From assembly GCA_963785755.1 (NCBI GenBank), contig CAWAXG010000002.1:372001-436000 (forward strand): 64,000 nucleotides of DNA, given 5' to 3'. The position numbers and the translations under genes are program-made. A model generated the notes under the pieces. The model had not been told where the DNA came from, did no database searches, and saw only the letters and a program-made list of their open reading frames with translations. The stretch comes from JACCXG01 sp963785755 (GTDB lineage: Bacteria > Acidobacteriota > Vicinamibacteria > Vicinamibacterales > 2-12-FULL-66-21). Below are positions 27,718-37,089 of this stretch, piece by piece (the stretch's first letter is position 1; the number at the start of each line of letters is the position of its first letter).

Positions 27718-28989
27718 GTGCTCGACGACATTCTGGTGATGGTGCTTGCCGGGGGCGCGGGCGAACGTCTCTACCCGCTCACGAAAGAGCGCGCGAAGCC
27801 GGCCGTCTATTTCGGCGGCCCCTACCGGATCATCGACTTCACGCTGAGCAACTGCACCAATTCGGGACTGCGCCGGATCTTCATCGCGCTGCAGTACAAG
27901 TCCCTGTCGCTCAGCCGCCATCTGCGTATGGGCTGGAGCGTCGTGGCCGACGAGCTCGGCGAGTTCATCGAAATCCTGAGTCCGCAGAAGCGCGTCGGCG
28001 AGCACTGGTATCTCGGCACGGCCGACGCCGTGTATCAGAACCTCTATTCCATCCTTCGCGAGAATCCCAAGCAGCTGATCGTGCTGTCGGGCGATCACGT
28101 CTACAAGATGGATTACGCCAAGATGCTCCGCTTCCACAACGAGCGGCATGCCGGCGTCACGCTCGCGGTGATCGAAGCGCCGTCGGAAGAAGCCAGCCGG
28201 TTCGGCGTGCTGCACGTGGACGACCAGGATCGCATCACCGGCTTTCTCGAGAAGCCGAAGCATCTGCCGGCGGGCGATCAGGTGCTCGCGTCGATGGGCA
28301 TCTACATCTTCGACATGGCCGTCCTGGAGCCGGCGCTCGAGGAGGATGCCCGCAATCCCGACAGCTCGCACGACTTCGGCAGGGACATCCTGCCCGGATT
28401 GATCGCGCAGGTACCGGTCTACGCGTATCGCTTCTACGACGAGAACAAGAAGGCCGGCAAGTACTGGCGCGACATCGGTACGCTCGACGCCTACTTCGAG
28501 GCGAACATGGACCTGTGCCACGTCAACCCGGAGTTCAATCTCTACGATCCGGAATGGCCGCTCCGGACGTATCAGGTCCAGGCGCCGCCGGCGAAGTTCG
28601 TCTTCGCCGACGAAGGACGGCGGTGCGGCCAGGCGCTCGACTCGATCATCTCCGCCGGCTGCATCATCTCGGGCAGCCGCGTATCCGGGAGCGTGCTCTG
28701 CCCGAACGTCCGCGTCCACAGCTTCTGCGACGTCGACCAGAGCATCCTCATGCCGGGCGTGCGCGTCGGCCGTCATGCCCGCATCCGCCGGGCGATCATC
28801 GACCGTGACGTGTTCATCCCGCGCGGCGCGCAGATCGGGTACAACGAGGAGGAGGATCGACGCCGCCATACGATCAGCGACAACGGCGTCGTGGTCGTGA
28901 CGAAGGAAGACGAGCCCTTCACGGGGCCAATCAGCGACGAATCGCTCCGGAACGAAGCTGAATTCGACCGGCGTGGATCGGAGCGGTAG
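27718..28989 (+). CDS. glgC: Glucose-1-phosphate adenylyltransferase
   Basis: ADP-glucose pyrophosphorylase, 423 residues, the committed step of glycogen synthesis. Signatures: VLAGGAGERLYPLTKERAKPAVYFGG at the nucleotide site (start quoted in part), the FTLSNCTNSGLRRI segment, WYLGTADAVYQN, and a C-terminal left-handed beta-helix (residues 310 onward). The start is GTG at 27718 with AGGGGGG just upstream. It begins a co-directional run glgC-eno-gpmA of central carbon genes. Regulation by glycolytic intermediates is typical of the family. Confidence 0.96.
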   Translation: MLDDILVMVLAGGAGERLYPLTKERAKPAVYFGGPYRIIDFTLSNCTNSGLRRIFIALQYKSLSLSRHLRMGWSVVADELGEFIEILSPQKRVGEHWYLGTADAVYQNLYSILRENPKQLIVLSGDHVYKMDYAKMLRFHNERHAGVTLAVIEAPSEEASRFGVLHVDDQDRITGFLEKPKHLPAGDQVLASMGIYIFDMAVLEPALEEDARNPDSSHDFGRDILPGLIAQVPVYAYRFYDENKKAGKYWRDIGTLDAYFEANMDLCHVNPEFNLYDPEWPLRTYQVQAPPAKFVFADEGRRCGQALDSIISAGCIISGSRVSGSVLCPNVRVHSFCDVDQSILMPGVRVGRHARIRRAIIDRDVFIPRGAQIGYNEEEDRRRHTISDNGVVVVTKEDEPFTGPISDESLRNEAEFDRRGSER

Positions 28990-29010
28990 GATCACAGACG
29001 AGAGGTACGA

Positions 29011-30318
29011 GTGAAGATCCAACGTGTACACGGCCGCGAGGTGATCGATTCCCGCGGCAATCCAACGGTTGAGGTGGACGTGAGGCTCGAGGGAGGCGCG
29101 TCGGGGCGGGCCGCCGTCCCGTCCGGGGCGTCCACGGGCCAGCGTGAGGCGCTCGAGCTGCGCGATGGCGACAAGACGCGCTATCTCGGCAGGGGCGTAT
29201 CCAAGGCGGTCGCGCACGTCAACGGCGAGATCGCGAAGACGATTACCGGGCGCGACGCGGACCAGCGCGCAATCGACGCGCTGATGGTCCAGCTCGACGG
29301 GACGGACAACAAGGGACGCCTGGGGGCCAATGCGCTGCTCGGCGTGTCGATGGCGCTCGCGCGCGCGGCGGCGGCGGCCGAGGGCGTGCCCCTCTATCTG
29401 CACCTCGCCAAGCTGCATGGGGCGCGGGACGGCGGCTCGGTGCTGCCGGTGCCGATGATGAACATCCTGAACGGCGGCGCCCACGCGGACAGCAGCGTCG
29501 ACTTCCAGGAATTCATGGTCATGCCCACCGGCATGCCCACCTTTGCCGAAGCGCTGCGCGCGGGAGCGGAGATCTTCCACACGCTGCGCGGCATCCTGAA
29601 GAAGAAAGGCCACGCCACCGGTGTCGGCGATGAAGGCGGCTTCGCGCCGAGCCTGTCGTCGAATCGTGAAGCGGTCGATCTCGTGCTCGAGGCGGTCGCG
29701 CAGGCTGGCTACAAGGCCGGACAAAACATCTTCCTCGCGCTCGACGTCGCCTCGAGCGAGCTCTGGAACGACTCCACGCACTCGTACGAGTTCAAGAAAT
29801 CCGGTGAGCAGACGCGCACCTCCGAGGGGATGGTCGCACTCTACGAAGACTGGGTGCGGCAGTATCCGATCGTCTCCATCGAGGACGGCGTGGCCGAGGG
29901 TGACTGGGAGGGCTGGCGGGCGCTGACCAAGGCGCTCGGCGACCGCGTGCAGCTCGTTGGCGACGACCTCTTCGTGACCAACACCCAGATCCTGAAGCGC
30001 GGAATCAGCGAGGGCGTCGCGAATTCCATCCTGATCAAGCTGAATCAGATCGGCACCGTCAGCGAGACGCTGGACGCGATCTCGATGGCCACGGGCGCGG
30101 GATATACGAGCATCATCTCGCACCGATCCGGCGAAACCGAAGACACGACGATCGCGGACCTCGCGGTCGCGACCGCGGCGGGGCAGATCAAGACCGGCTC
30201 GGCGAGCCGCAGCGATCGCGTCGCCAAGTACAACCAGCTGCTTCGCATCGAGGAAGAGCTCGCCGGGCGCGGACGCTACGCCGGGCGCGCCGCCTTGAAG
30301 CAGCTCGCCACGACCTGA
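29011..30318 (+). CDS. eno: Enolase
   Basis: 2-phosphoglycerate dehydratase of 435 residues. Hallmarks: REVIDSRGNPTVEVDV at the N-terminus, GANALLGVSMA, NGGAHADSSVDFQEFM, GDEGGFAPSL, and the signature ILIKLNQIGTVSETL with SHRSGETEDTTIADLAVAT. GTG start at 29011 with AGAGG upstream. It follows glgC by 21 bases and is followed by gpmA after 2 bases, so two consecutive glycolytic steps are coupled. Confidence 0.98.
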   Translation: MKIQRVHGREVIDSRGNPTVEVDVRLEGGASGRAAVPSGASTGQREALELRDGDKTRYLGRGVSKAVAHVNGEIAKTITGRDADQRAIDALMVQLDGTDNKGRLGANALLGVSMALARAAAAAEGVPLYLHLAKLHGARDGGSVLPVPMMNILNGGAHADSSVDFQEFMVMPTGMPTFAEALRAGAEIFHTLRGILKKKGHATGVGDEGGFAPSLSSNREAVDLVLEAVAQAGYKAGQNIFLALDVASSELWNDSTHSYEFKKSGEQTRTSEGMVALYEDWVRQYPIVSIEDGVAEGDWEGWRALTKALGDRVQLVGDDLFVTNTQILKRGISEGVANSILIKLNQIGTVSETLDAISMATGAGYTSIISHRSGETEDTTIADLAVATAAGQIKTGSASRSDRVAKYNQLLRIEEELAGRGRYAGRAALKQLATT

Positions 30319-30320
30319 TC

Positions 30321-31070
30321 ATGCCGACCCTGGTTCTGCTTCGGCACGGCGAAAGCACGTGGAACAAGGAAAACCGATTCACTGGCTGGACGGATGTGGA
30401 TCTCTCCGAGCGCGGCCAGCAGGAAGCGCGCGAGGCCGGGCGTCTGCTGAGGGAGGGAGGCTACGCCTTCGATCTGGCGTACACCTCCGTGCTGAAGCGG
30501 GCGATTCGCACGCTCTGGATCGCGCTCGACGAGCTCGATCAGATGTGGCTGCCGGTCATCGGCAGCTGGCGGCTGAACGAGCGCCACTACGGCGCGCTGC
30601 AGGGCCTCAACAAAGCGGAGACGGCGGCGAAGCACGGGGAGGCGCAAGTCAAGATCTGGCGGCGGAGCTACGACATTCCTCCGCCTCCGCTCTCACCCGA
30701 CGATCCCCGCCAGGCCGCCCGCGATCCGCGCTACGCCGGTCTGTCACCTGAGGACGTCCCGCTGACCGAATCGTTGAAGGACACCGTGGAGCGGTTCCTG
30801 CCCTACTGGCACGAGGTGATCGCGCCGTCCATTCAGAGCGGCCAGCGGATACTGATCGCGGCGCACGGCAACAGCCTGCGCGCCCTCGTGAAATACCTCG
30901 ACAACATCAGCGACGACGAGATCGCCGAGCTGAACATCCCCACCGGCATACCGCTGGTCTACGAGCTCGACGATCTGCTGAAGCCGCGCAACCGCTTCTA
31001 TCTCGGCGATCCCAAAGCCGCCGAAGAAGCGGCCGCGCGCGTGGCACAACAGAGCCGCGCCGCGAACTAG
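30321..31070 (+). CDS. gpmA: 2,3-bisphosphoglycerate-dependent phosphoglycerate mutase
   Basis: Histidine phosphatase fold enzyme of 249 residues interconverting 3- and 2-phosphoglycerate. The catalytic motif LLRHGESTWNKENRFTGW and the second histidine in LIAAHGNSLRALVKYLD are present, together with the conserved YDIPPPPL segment. It lies 2 bases behind eno. An inverted repeat separates it from the convergent KS-alpha gene. Confidence 0.97.
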   Translation: MPTLVLLRHGESTWNKENRFTGWTDVDLSERGQQEAREAGRLLREGGYAFDLAYTSVLKRAIRTLWIALDELDQMWLPVIGSWRLNERHYGALQGLNKAETAAKHGEAQVKIWRRSYDIPPPPLSPDDPRQAARDPRYAGLSPEDVPLTESLKDTVERFLPYWHEVIAPSIQSGQRILIAAHGNSLRALVKYLDNISDDEIAELNIPTGIPLVYELDDLLKPRNRFYLGDPKAAEEAAARVAQQSRAAN

Positions 31071-31076
31071 CCGCAT

Positions 31077-31118
31077 CGGCTGTCTGACCCGGACCGGGTT
31101 CCGAGCGTCAGACAGCCG
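31077..31118. terminator. Bidirectional inverted repeat between gpmA and KS-alpha
   Basis: CGGCTGTCTGA (31077-31087) and TCAGACAGCCG (31108-31118) form a perfect 11-bp stem; the loop itself contains CCCGGACCGGG. The TGA of the restored KS-alpha frame lies in the right arm. There is no T-tract, but the position between convergent genes fits a shared transcription stop. Confidence 0.6.
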
Positions 31119-32320
31119 TAATCACGAGCGCGGAATCGTTGCCGCCGAATCCGAGCGACGTCGATACGCCGCAGCGAACCCGCTGTTCGCGCGCCGTGTT
31201 CGCCACGATGTCGACCGGACACTCCGGATCGGTCTCGGTGTGATTGATCGTCGGCGGGATGATGCCTCGCTGGACGGTCAGCGCGAGGTACTGCCGCTTC
31301 CAGGCCGCCAGCCGCCCCGAGGCAGTGGCCGATCATCGACTTCAAGGCGGTCACCGGGACCCTGGCCAGCCGCTCGCCGACGACGGCCCTGAAGCCGCGC
31401 GCCTCCGCGCGATCGTTCTGCGGCGTCGCCGTCCCGTGCGCATTGACGTGATCGACGTCGCTCACGTCGATCCGCGCATCGCTCAGCGCCTGCGCTATCA
31501 CGGCGCTCACGGGCCGCCCGTCCGGCTCCGGCGCGGTCGGATGGAACGCCTCGCACCCGAAGCTGTAGCCGGCGAGCTCCGCATAGATCCTGGCGCCGCG
31601 CGCGCGCGCGCGCTCCATCTCCTCGACGACCACGATCGCGGCTCCTTCGCCGATGTTCATGCCCGCCCGGCCGCGGTCGAACGGGCGGCACGGGTCCGGG
31701 TCCATCAAGCGCAGCGCGTTGAAACCGCTGAAGGTCAGCCTGGCGAGGGCGTCGGTCCCCCCGGTCAGCGCGACATCCAGCCGCCCGCTGCGGATGGCGT
31801 CCGCCGCCTGACCGATCGCGATCGTGCTCGACGAACAGGCCGCGACCACACACGAGCGCCGCCCCTCGAAGCCGAATCTCGACCCGATGATGTCGACCGG
31901 CGTGCTCGAGAAATGATTCCACGCGTCGGAAGGACGGGCGCGCGCGACGCCCCGGGTCATGGCGGTGTAGAAGAACTGCTCGTTCCGCAACAGATCGCTC
32001 GTGCCGGCGCCGAGCAGCACGCCGACGCGCGTCGGATCGACGCGTCCCAGGAAGCCGGAGTCCTCGACCGCCTCCTCGGCCGCGACTACGCCGAACTGAT
32101 CGCCGCGCGACCAGCGGCGGCGCTCGAGCCGGGTCAGCTGCCGGAGGATGTCAGGAGTAGAAACCTCCGCCGCGATCCGGCTGCGATAGCCGTCCGTGTC
32201 GAACAGCGTCACCGGCTTCATCCCGCACTCGCCCGCAACCAGGCGGCGCCAGGTTTCCTCGCGCGTCGACCCGAGCGCCGTCACGAGCCCGATGCCGGTG
32301 ATGGCGATGCGGCGGCTCAT
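31108..32320 (-). CDS. Beta-ketoacyl-ACP synthase (KS-alpha), +1 frameshift near the C-terminus
   Basis: FabF-like condensing enzyme with a complete catalytic triad: Cys162 (VVAACSSST), His295 (VNAHGTATP) and His332 (KSMIGHCLGAAGG). After GGLEA the frame is lost; the other frame resumes with LALTVQRGIIPPTIN and ends with STSLGFGGNDSALVITAV at 31108. The minus strand reads GCA GTA CCT C where GCA GTA CTC is expected, so one extra base near 31287 is responsible. As read, the frame would run to 31067 with a nonsense tail. It is the last gene of the seven-gene lipid operon, 9 bases after the PHP gene. The active KS here pairs logically with the catalytically dead KS at 38159. Confidence 0.9.
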
Positions 32321-32329
32321 ATGTGCCCG

Positions 32330-33268
32330 TCAGGCAACACCCGAGCGGCGTCGATCGAACTCACCGACGGCCTCGCTGTAAATCGCGGCCGACGCGCGCC
32401 GCACCTCGCGGGCCTCGGCCATCTTCCCCGCCGAGGCAATGACGAACGGCAGGACCTGCGCGGGAATCGTGGCTGCCGCGAACGCCAGGCACGCCACCCG
32501 CCGCAACGGCGAGTGGTCCCGCGGCCCGCGACCGAGCAGGCTCGCCACATAGGCGCCGATGACGCCATAGGCATCTGCGGCGATACAGCGCGCGGTGCCG
32601 TGCGATCCGCCGACTTCGCTCTCGCCGCGCGCCAGGCTGTCGAGGAACTCCACGACGGTCCGGCCCGGCGCGATCGTCCAGGTCCGCCCGACGCGTCTCA
32701 GCGTGTGCGCATCGCTGCCGCCCACTCTCCCGACGACCCGGTGCCGTCCGTCCCGCTCGGACACGACCCGGGTGACCAGCTCGTTGTGCGCCTGCAGCAT
32801 GGTGCCGTTGCGCGCCTCGAGCGCCGGAACCTCGTCGATCAGGCGCAGGTACTCGCCAAGCGGGACCTGTCCGCGATAGAAGTGCAGCAGGTGGTTGAGG
32901 CTGAAGAAGACCCGGGCCTCGCGGAGGGCGGCGGTCACCTCGAACACGTTCCCGCGCAGCCGCTGCAGGTCGCGATGGAGCCGCTCGGTCAAACCGTACA
33001 CGCCCAGATGGACGTCGAGATCGGTCCCCGGGAAGCGGCAGGAGACCTCCTCCGACATGAAGAAGTCGCTGGCGTCCGGATGCCTGTCCAGGAACGCGCG
33101 GCAGCCGTCGACGCTGTCGTGATCGGTGATCGTCACGAGGTCCATGCCTCGCGCCTTGGCGACGCGATAGACGTCTTCAGGACGCGAATAGCAGTCGCGG
33201 CTCTTCAGGAACTTCATGTTGCCACTCTGCAGCGAGTGGCACGAATGAACGTGCAGGTCGGCGCGCAT
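32330..33268 (-). CDS. PHP-domain metal-dependent phosphoesterase-like protein
   Basis: A protein of about 312 residues with a PHP domain: RADLHVHSCHS at the start, VTITDHDSVDG near residue 45, HLGVYGL near residue 90, and GGSDAH near residue 180. These are the expected metal-ligand motifs. The C-terminal 100 residues contain hydrophobic segments. ATG at 33268 places the HVHS motif at the N-terminus as usual; a TTG at 33292 is in frame. Such proteins hydrolyse phosphoesters, but their substrates vary widely; in this operon a lipid- or glycan-linked phosphate is only a guess. Confidence 0.82.
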   Translation of the reverse strand: MRADLHVHSCHSLQSGNMKFLKSRDCYSRPEDVYRVAKARGMDLVTITDHDSVDGCRAFLDRHPDASDFFMSEEVSCRFPGTDLDVHLGVYGLTERLHRDLQRLRGNVFEVTAALREARVFFSLNHLLHFYRGQVPLGEYLRLIDEVPALEARNGTMLQAHNELVTRVVSERDGRHRVVGRVGGSDAHTLRRVGRTWTIAPGRTVVEFLDSLARGESEVGGSHGTARCIAADAYGVIGAYVASLLGRGPRDHSPLRRVACLAFAAATIPAQVLPFVIASAGKMAEAREVRRASAAIYSEAVGEFDRRRSGVA

Positions 33269-33319
33269 GGTCGTCAACGATGATGGCGTCAAGGGTACTG
33301 GTAATCGTCCCCGGCTGCT

Positions 33320-36241
33320 TCAGCGGAGCGGCTTGAGCAGCATGATCTGCAGCGTCGCCGATCCAACGCCGCGATAACGCTCCGGAAGGAAGCTCTTTCC
33401 GACGTCCGCCCTCAGGATGGTATTCCACGGGGCGCGAAAATTGAGAGCCGTGCCGATTCCCGTAATCGGCTGCCAGCCCGGGTCGAGCGCCTTGTCGCGT
33501 CCCCAGGCCTGCTCGAGAAACAGATCCAGCCGGTACTGGTCGAAGATGTTGAACGAATACGAGCCGCGCAGCGCGGCGAGCTCGGCGAACCGCACGCCCG
33601 ACGCCGGGACGCCGTGAATGCGGGTGTCGTCGAACATCCCGAACTGATACTTGGCGAACCGATCCAGATCCCGGCCGCCGAACCAGGCGGCATTCAGATG
33701 GATCTTGTGGAAGACCTTGAAATAGAAATCACGGGACAGGCTCGCCGAGTACTTCGCGTAGCGCGCATCGAACGACTCCGGGGGTGCGCTGTCGTCCGCA
33801 AACCCCCATTCGCGCCAGCCCGTCCTGGCAAACCAGGCCCCGTTCAGCATGAAGCTGTAACCTGCCCGCTTGTATTCCCAGGCGCCGCCAATTCCATTGG
33901 TGACGGTGCTGGCGGGGACACGGAAGGAGTCCGCGGTCGTGCGCTCCCGGGCATAGCCGTCGAAGCGGAATTGATACTGAGCGGTCACTTTCTGAAAGGC
34001 CGAATACTGCCAGCCTAGATTCGCGCCGGTCGTCAGCGGCCAGGTCAGCAGCCGTTCTTCATCCCGTTCGCCGCCGGCGTCGTAGAGGCGGTCGGTCGAT
34101 GGCACCGCAATCGCGAAGAAGTCGACGCTCGCGTCGAGCGGACCGGCGAACTTCGGTTTCTGCAGATTGCCCGCGCCAAGCACGCCCGCGAAGAGGATTG
34201 CGAGCTGCGTATCGGGTCGCCCCCTGAACTCGAAGTCGAGATAGTTGATGCCGAGGATCGGCAGCGGAAAGGCGTACGAAGGGTCGAGCGTCACCCCCAT
34301 CGCCATGGCTTTGGCCTTGGTGGTCGGCCGCTCGCTGACGACGCGTTCCTCCCCCTTCTTGACGAAGTAGCGCAGCCCGCGATCCGTTTCGCGATACATG
34401 ATGCGCTCGCTGCGCCGGGCCTCCGCGCGCGTGTCGGCGAAGCGGGCATCGTTGACGTGAAAGTCGCTGAAGACGACCCGCTTCTCGACGAGAAGATTGC
34501 GCCCCGCGATGAGCAGGATCTGTCTGGCGTCCAGGCCGCTGAACAGGAACACGGGGCGGTTGCCAATCGTGGCGACCGGCTCGTAGCTCTGAATCTCCTC
34601 GTTCGAGACGACCGGCGCCGTGAGGCCGGTCTGCACGGCCTGAACCTTGACTCTGGCGAACGTGCGGCGCTCGATCCAGATCGTGCCGCGGTACAGCGAC
34701 TGCCCTTCGGCCACCGGATCGAAGCGGACGACGTAGCAATCGTAGTCGCCGACGCGCTCAGTGCCAGCCAGCCTGTAGCGGTAGTCGTTGCCGAAGCGGA
34801 GCTGCAGCGGAAGCGAGAGCACTTTCTCCGGCTGCAGCAGCGGAAAAGGCGGCCGATCGCTCCCCCACTTCGATCCGTTCACCGCAAACGACAGCTCCTC
34901 CCACTCGATCCCGTCGGCGGCGACGTAATAGCGGTTCTCGGTAACGACGTCGTATCCGGGATCGGTCATCGTCGGCCGGAAATGCTGCTCCATGCGCGCG
35001 GTCGCGATGTAGCTGCGAACCAGCGCGTCCTGCGCGCGCTGCTGCTGCTGGTGCCGCGCGATGATTTCCTCGACGGTCAGCGTCCGTTGGGCCGATACGC
35101 CGCCGCGCTGGACGAACACGTCTCCGGCGCCTTCATTGAAATCAACCAGGACGGGGCCGCCTGGCATCGGCAGCAGCACCTGAACACGACCGCTCTCGGC
35201 GTCTCGAGCGTAGCTGCCGGCCTGCAGTCTGGCTCCGTCACTCAGTCCGCGAACCGCCGGCACGCCCTCGACCGGCAGGGTCAGCGACGCGCGAAGCGGT
35301 TCGGGCGACGAGTCGGACCAGTAGATGAGATACGTGGCGAACGTGCGTTCGTCGAAGAGCAGCCGATGGCGTACGGCGCTTCCGGCATCGCGGCCCGAGT
35401 GCGTCAGCGAGAGCGACGCCGCGGCGGGGTTGAGCACGCTGATCTCTCCAGCCATGAGCGGCGCAATCGGGGCGAGCGCGCGTAGCCCGGAGTCCAGCGC
35501 ATCCGACGGCAGCCACGAGTGCATGACGATCGGAGTGCCGAGCGTCTCGAGCTCGCGATCGAGGAGCCGGCGCACGGCGTCTTCACGTCTGGCGCCGGGC
35601 TCGTTGCCGGTGATGACGATTCGCGCAGATGGATCGCGTTGCTGAAGGTCGGCAGTCGCACTGGCGATGTCGGTCCCTGCCGGCACTGCCAGGAGATCGA
35701 CATATGGAACCACTTCGGAAGTGTAGAGCTCGGATCGGCCCGACGATTGACGAAGGCGCTCGCCGCCGAGCGCGATGCGAATCGAGTCGCGGCCGGCGCG
35801 CGCGTCGGTTGCCGCCACACGAATCGCGAACGTGACGAGCTGCGGCTCCTGGCGGCCGGCAACGATCTCGAGAATGCTCAGACCGTCGCCGAAGCGCGAC
35901 AGGACGGCTCCGAGCCGCGTGCGCCAGGCCGTCATTTCGTCAGCGCTGCCCGGCACACCAATCGCCAGCCACACCGGCACGCGACGTTCGCGATAGCGGG
36001 TCAGGCGGTTCTCGAGCGTCTGATCGTCGGCGCCACCGGCAGCGACCACACGCGCGATCAGCGGTACGGGCAGCGGCGGCGTGGCCTGAAATGACGCCGG
36101 GATCTCTCGGCTCAGCAAATCTTCAACGGCGATTCTCGGGACGGGGCCGGCAGACGGCGCCTGTGCGCTGGCGGCCCTGGCGCCCGCCAGCGAGGCGAGA
36201 CCACACAACCCGAGGACAATCGACAACCGCAGGAAGGCCAT
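33320..36241 (-). CDS. Large outer membrane protein: TIM-like, LolA-like and beta-barrel regions
   Basis: A 973-residue protein with a signal peptide (LSIVLGLCGLASLAGARAASAQ). Residues about 40-330 look like an alpha/beta barrel, for example RRVPVWLAIGVPGSADEM and a following LEIVAGRQEPQ strand. Residues about 440-640 resemble the LolA/LolB-like fold (YRLAGTERVGDYDCYVVRFDP, then IWIERRTFARVKVQAVQTG). The last 300 residues alternate aromatic and polar residues like an outer membrane beta-barrel and end LQIMLLKPLR. The ATG overlaps the deacetylase stop (ATGA). I know no named family with this full architecture. Together with the LolA-like carrier and the MMPL exporter it may complete a lipid export path to the cell surface; this is inference from fold resemblance. 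Confidence 0.75.
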   Translation of the reverse strand: MAFLRLSIVLGLCGLASLAGARAASAQAPSAGPVPRIAVEDLLSREIPASFQATPPLPVPLIARVVAAGGADDQTLENRLTRYRERRVPVWLAIGVPGSADEMTAWRTRLGAVLSRFGDGLSILEIVAGRQEPQLVTFAIRVAATDARAGRDSIRIALGGERLRQSSGRSELYTSEVVPYVDLLAVPAGTDIASATADLQQRDPSARIVITGNEPGARREDAVRRLLDRELETLGTPIVMHSWLPSDALDSGLRALAPIAPLMAGEISVLNPAAASLSLTHSGRDAGSAVRHRLLFDERTFATYLIYWSDSSPEPLRASLTLPVEGVPAVRGLSDGARLQAGSYARDAESGRVQVLLPMPGGPVLVDFNEGAGDVFVQRGGVSAQRTLTVEEIIARHQQQQRAQDALVRSYIATARMEQHFRPTMTDPGYDVVTENRYYVAADGIEWEELSFAVNGSKWGSDRPPFPLLQPEKVLSLPLQLRFGNDYRYRLAGTERVGDYDCYVVRFDPVAEGQSLYRGTIWIERRTFARVKVQAVQTGLTAPVVSNEEIQSYEPVATIGNRPVFLFSGLDARQILLIAGRNLLVEKRVVFSDFHVNDARFADTRAEARRSERIMYRETDRGLRYFVKKGEERVVSERPTTKAKAMAMGVTLDPSYAFPLPILGINYLDFEFRGRPDTQLAILFAGVLGAGNLQKPKFAGPLDASVDFFAIAVPSTDRLYDAGGERDEERLLTWPLTTGANLGWQYSAFQKVTAQYQFRFDGYARERTTADSFRVPASTVTNGIGGAWEYKRAGYSFMLNGAWFARTGWREWGFADDSAPPESFDARYAKYSASLSRDFYFKVFHKIHLNAAWFGGRDLDRFAKYQFGMFDDTRIHGVPASGVRFAELAALRGSYSFNIFDQYRLDLFLEQAWGRDKALDPGWQPITGIGTALNFRAPWNTILRADVGKSFLPERYRGVGSATLQIMLLKPLR

Positions 36242-37089
36242 CAGCGGATCGACGCGAGATCGCCGAGCGGGCCGAAATTCCCTTCTCGAAGCACCGAGAC
36301 GAGCCGCTGGCGGAAGCCGTCGAGACGGAAGTAGTGCGCGAATCGCAATCGCGCCGGAAGGCGCACTCGAGGCGGATCCGGATCGATCTCCCAGGGATGA
36401 ACCGTGAACACCGCCGGCACGCCAGTCTGGTTGACCCGGGCGATCGCCCGCAGCACTCGCGACGGCCGGCTCATTCGGAGACCCCACCCCCAGCCGAGCG
36501 GCATGGTCTGCCCGAAGCGCGACGCGACAAATGGCGGCAGCTCGAGAATCGGACCTGCCGAGGTCTGACGAACATGCGGATGCCGTGGATAGCCGGGACT
36601 ACCCACGAGCCGCACTGGCGCCATGCTCGCGTCCATCGTGAAGCCTTCGCGGGCGAGAATCTCGAGCGCCCACAGCGATCGCTCGTTGATCGACCACTCA
36701 GGCGCCCGATACGCCCGGACGCCAGGCGCGCCGGCCGCTCGAAGCGCCGCGACGCTCCGCCTGAGATCCTCGGCGAATCCGGTGGCGCCGAGCTCGTACG
36801 CGCGTGTGTGCGAATAGCCGTGCGACCCGATTTCGTGGCCGGCGGCGGCGATCTCTGCGACCAGCGTCGGATGACGTTCGGCAACCCACCCCAGGACGAA
36901 GAACGTCGCGCGAACGTGCGCCGCGGAGAGATCGTCGAGGAGCGCGCGGGTCGTCTCGACCACACGGCTTGGAAGGCAGTCCCATCAATCCGCCGCCAGC
37001 TCGGCGCCGGCGCCGCAGATGTGGAACCATTCTTCGACGTCGACGGTGAACGCGTTCGGCCGCACCCGCGTGTCCACCGCGGCGGTCAT
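36241..37089 (-). CDS. Polysaccharide deacetylase (XrtA/DUF3473-like), in-frame TGA
   Basis: NodB-type deacetylase of 282 codons. The start ATG at 37089 overlaps the ACP stop, and the N-terminus NAFTVDVEEWFHICG contains the expected DVE motif. Further motifs are ATFFVLGWVAERHP, GSHGYSH (metal histidines) and RAYRAPEWSI. At 36985-36987 a TGA interrupts the frame just before WDCLPSRVVETT, exactly where relatives of the family carry an arginine or histidine; a single CGA-to-TGA change would explain it. A reinitiation product from GTG at 36963 would lack the first metal-binding motif. It sits between ACP and the large outer membrane protein and overlaps both. Confidence 0.82.

Noticed and set aside
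27574..30123. Very long open frame (849 codons) on the minus strand opposite glgC and eno
   Set aside because: glgC and eno on the plus strand are unmistakable; the antisense frame is a by-product of GC-rich codon bias and has no recognisable motifs.
31244..33283. 679-codon plus-strand frame opposite KS-alpha and PHP genes
   Set aside because: It is the mirror of two well-supported minus-strand genes; no domain was recognised in it.
36985..36987. Selenocysteine codon in the deacetylase
   Set aside because: The position is not catalytic in the family, relatives have Arg or His there, and no SECIS-like hairpin was evident just downstream.
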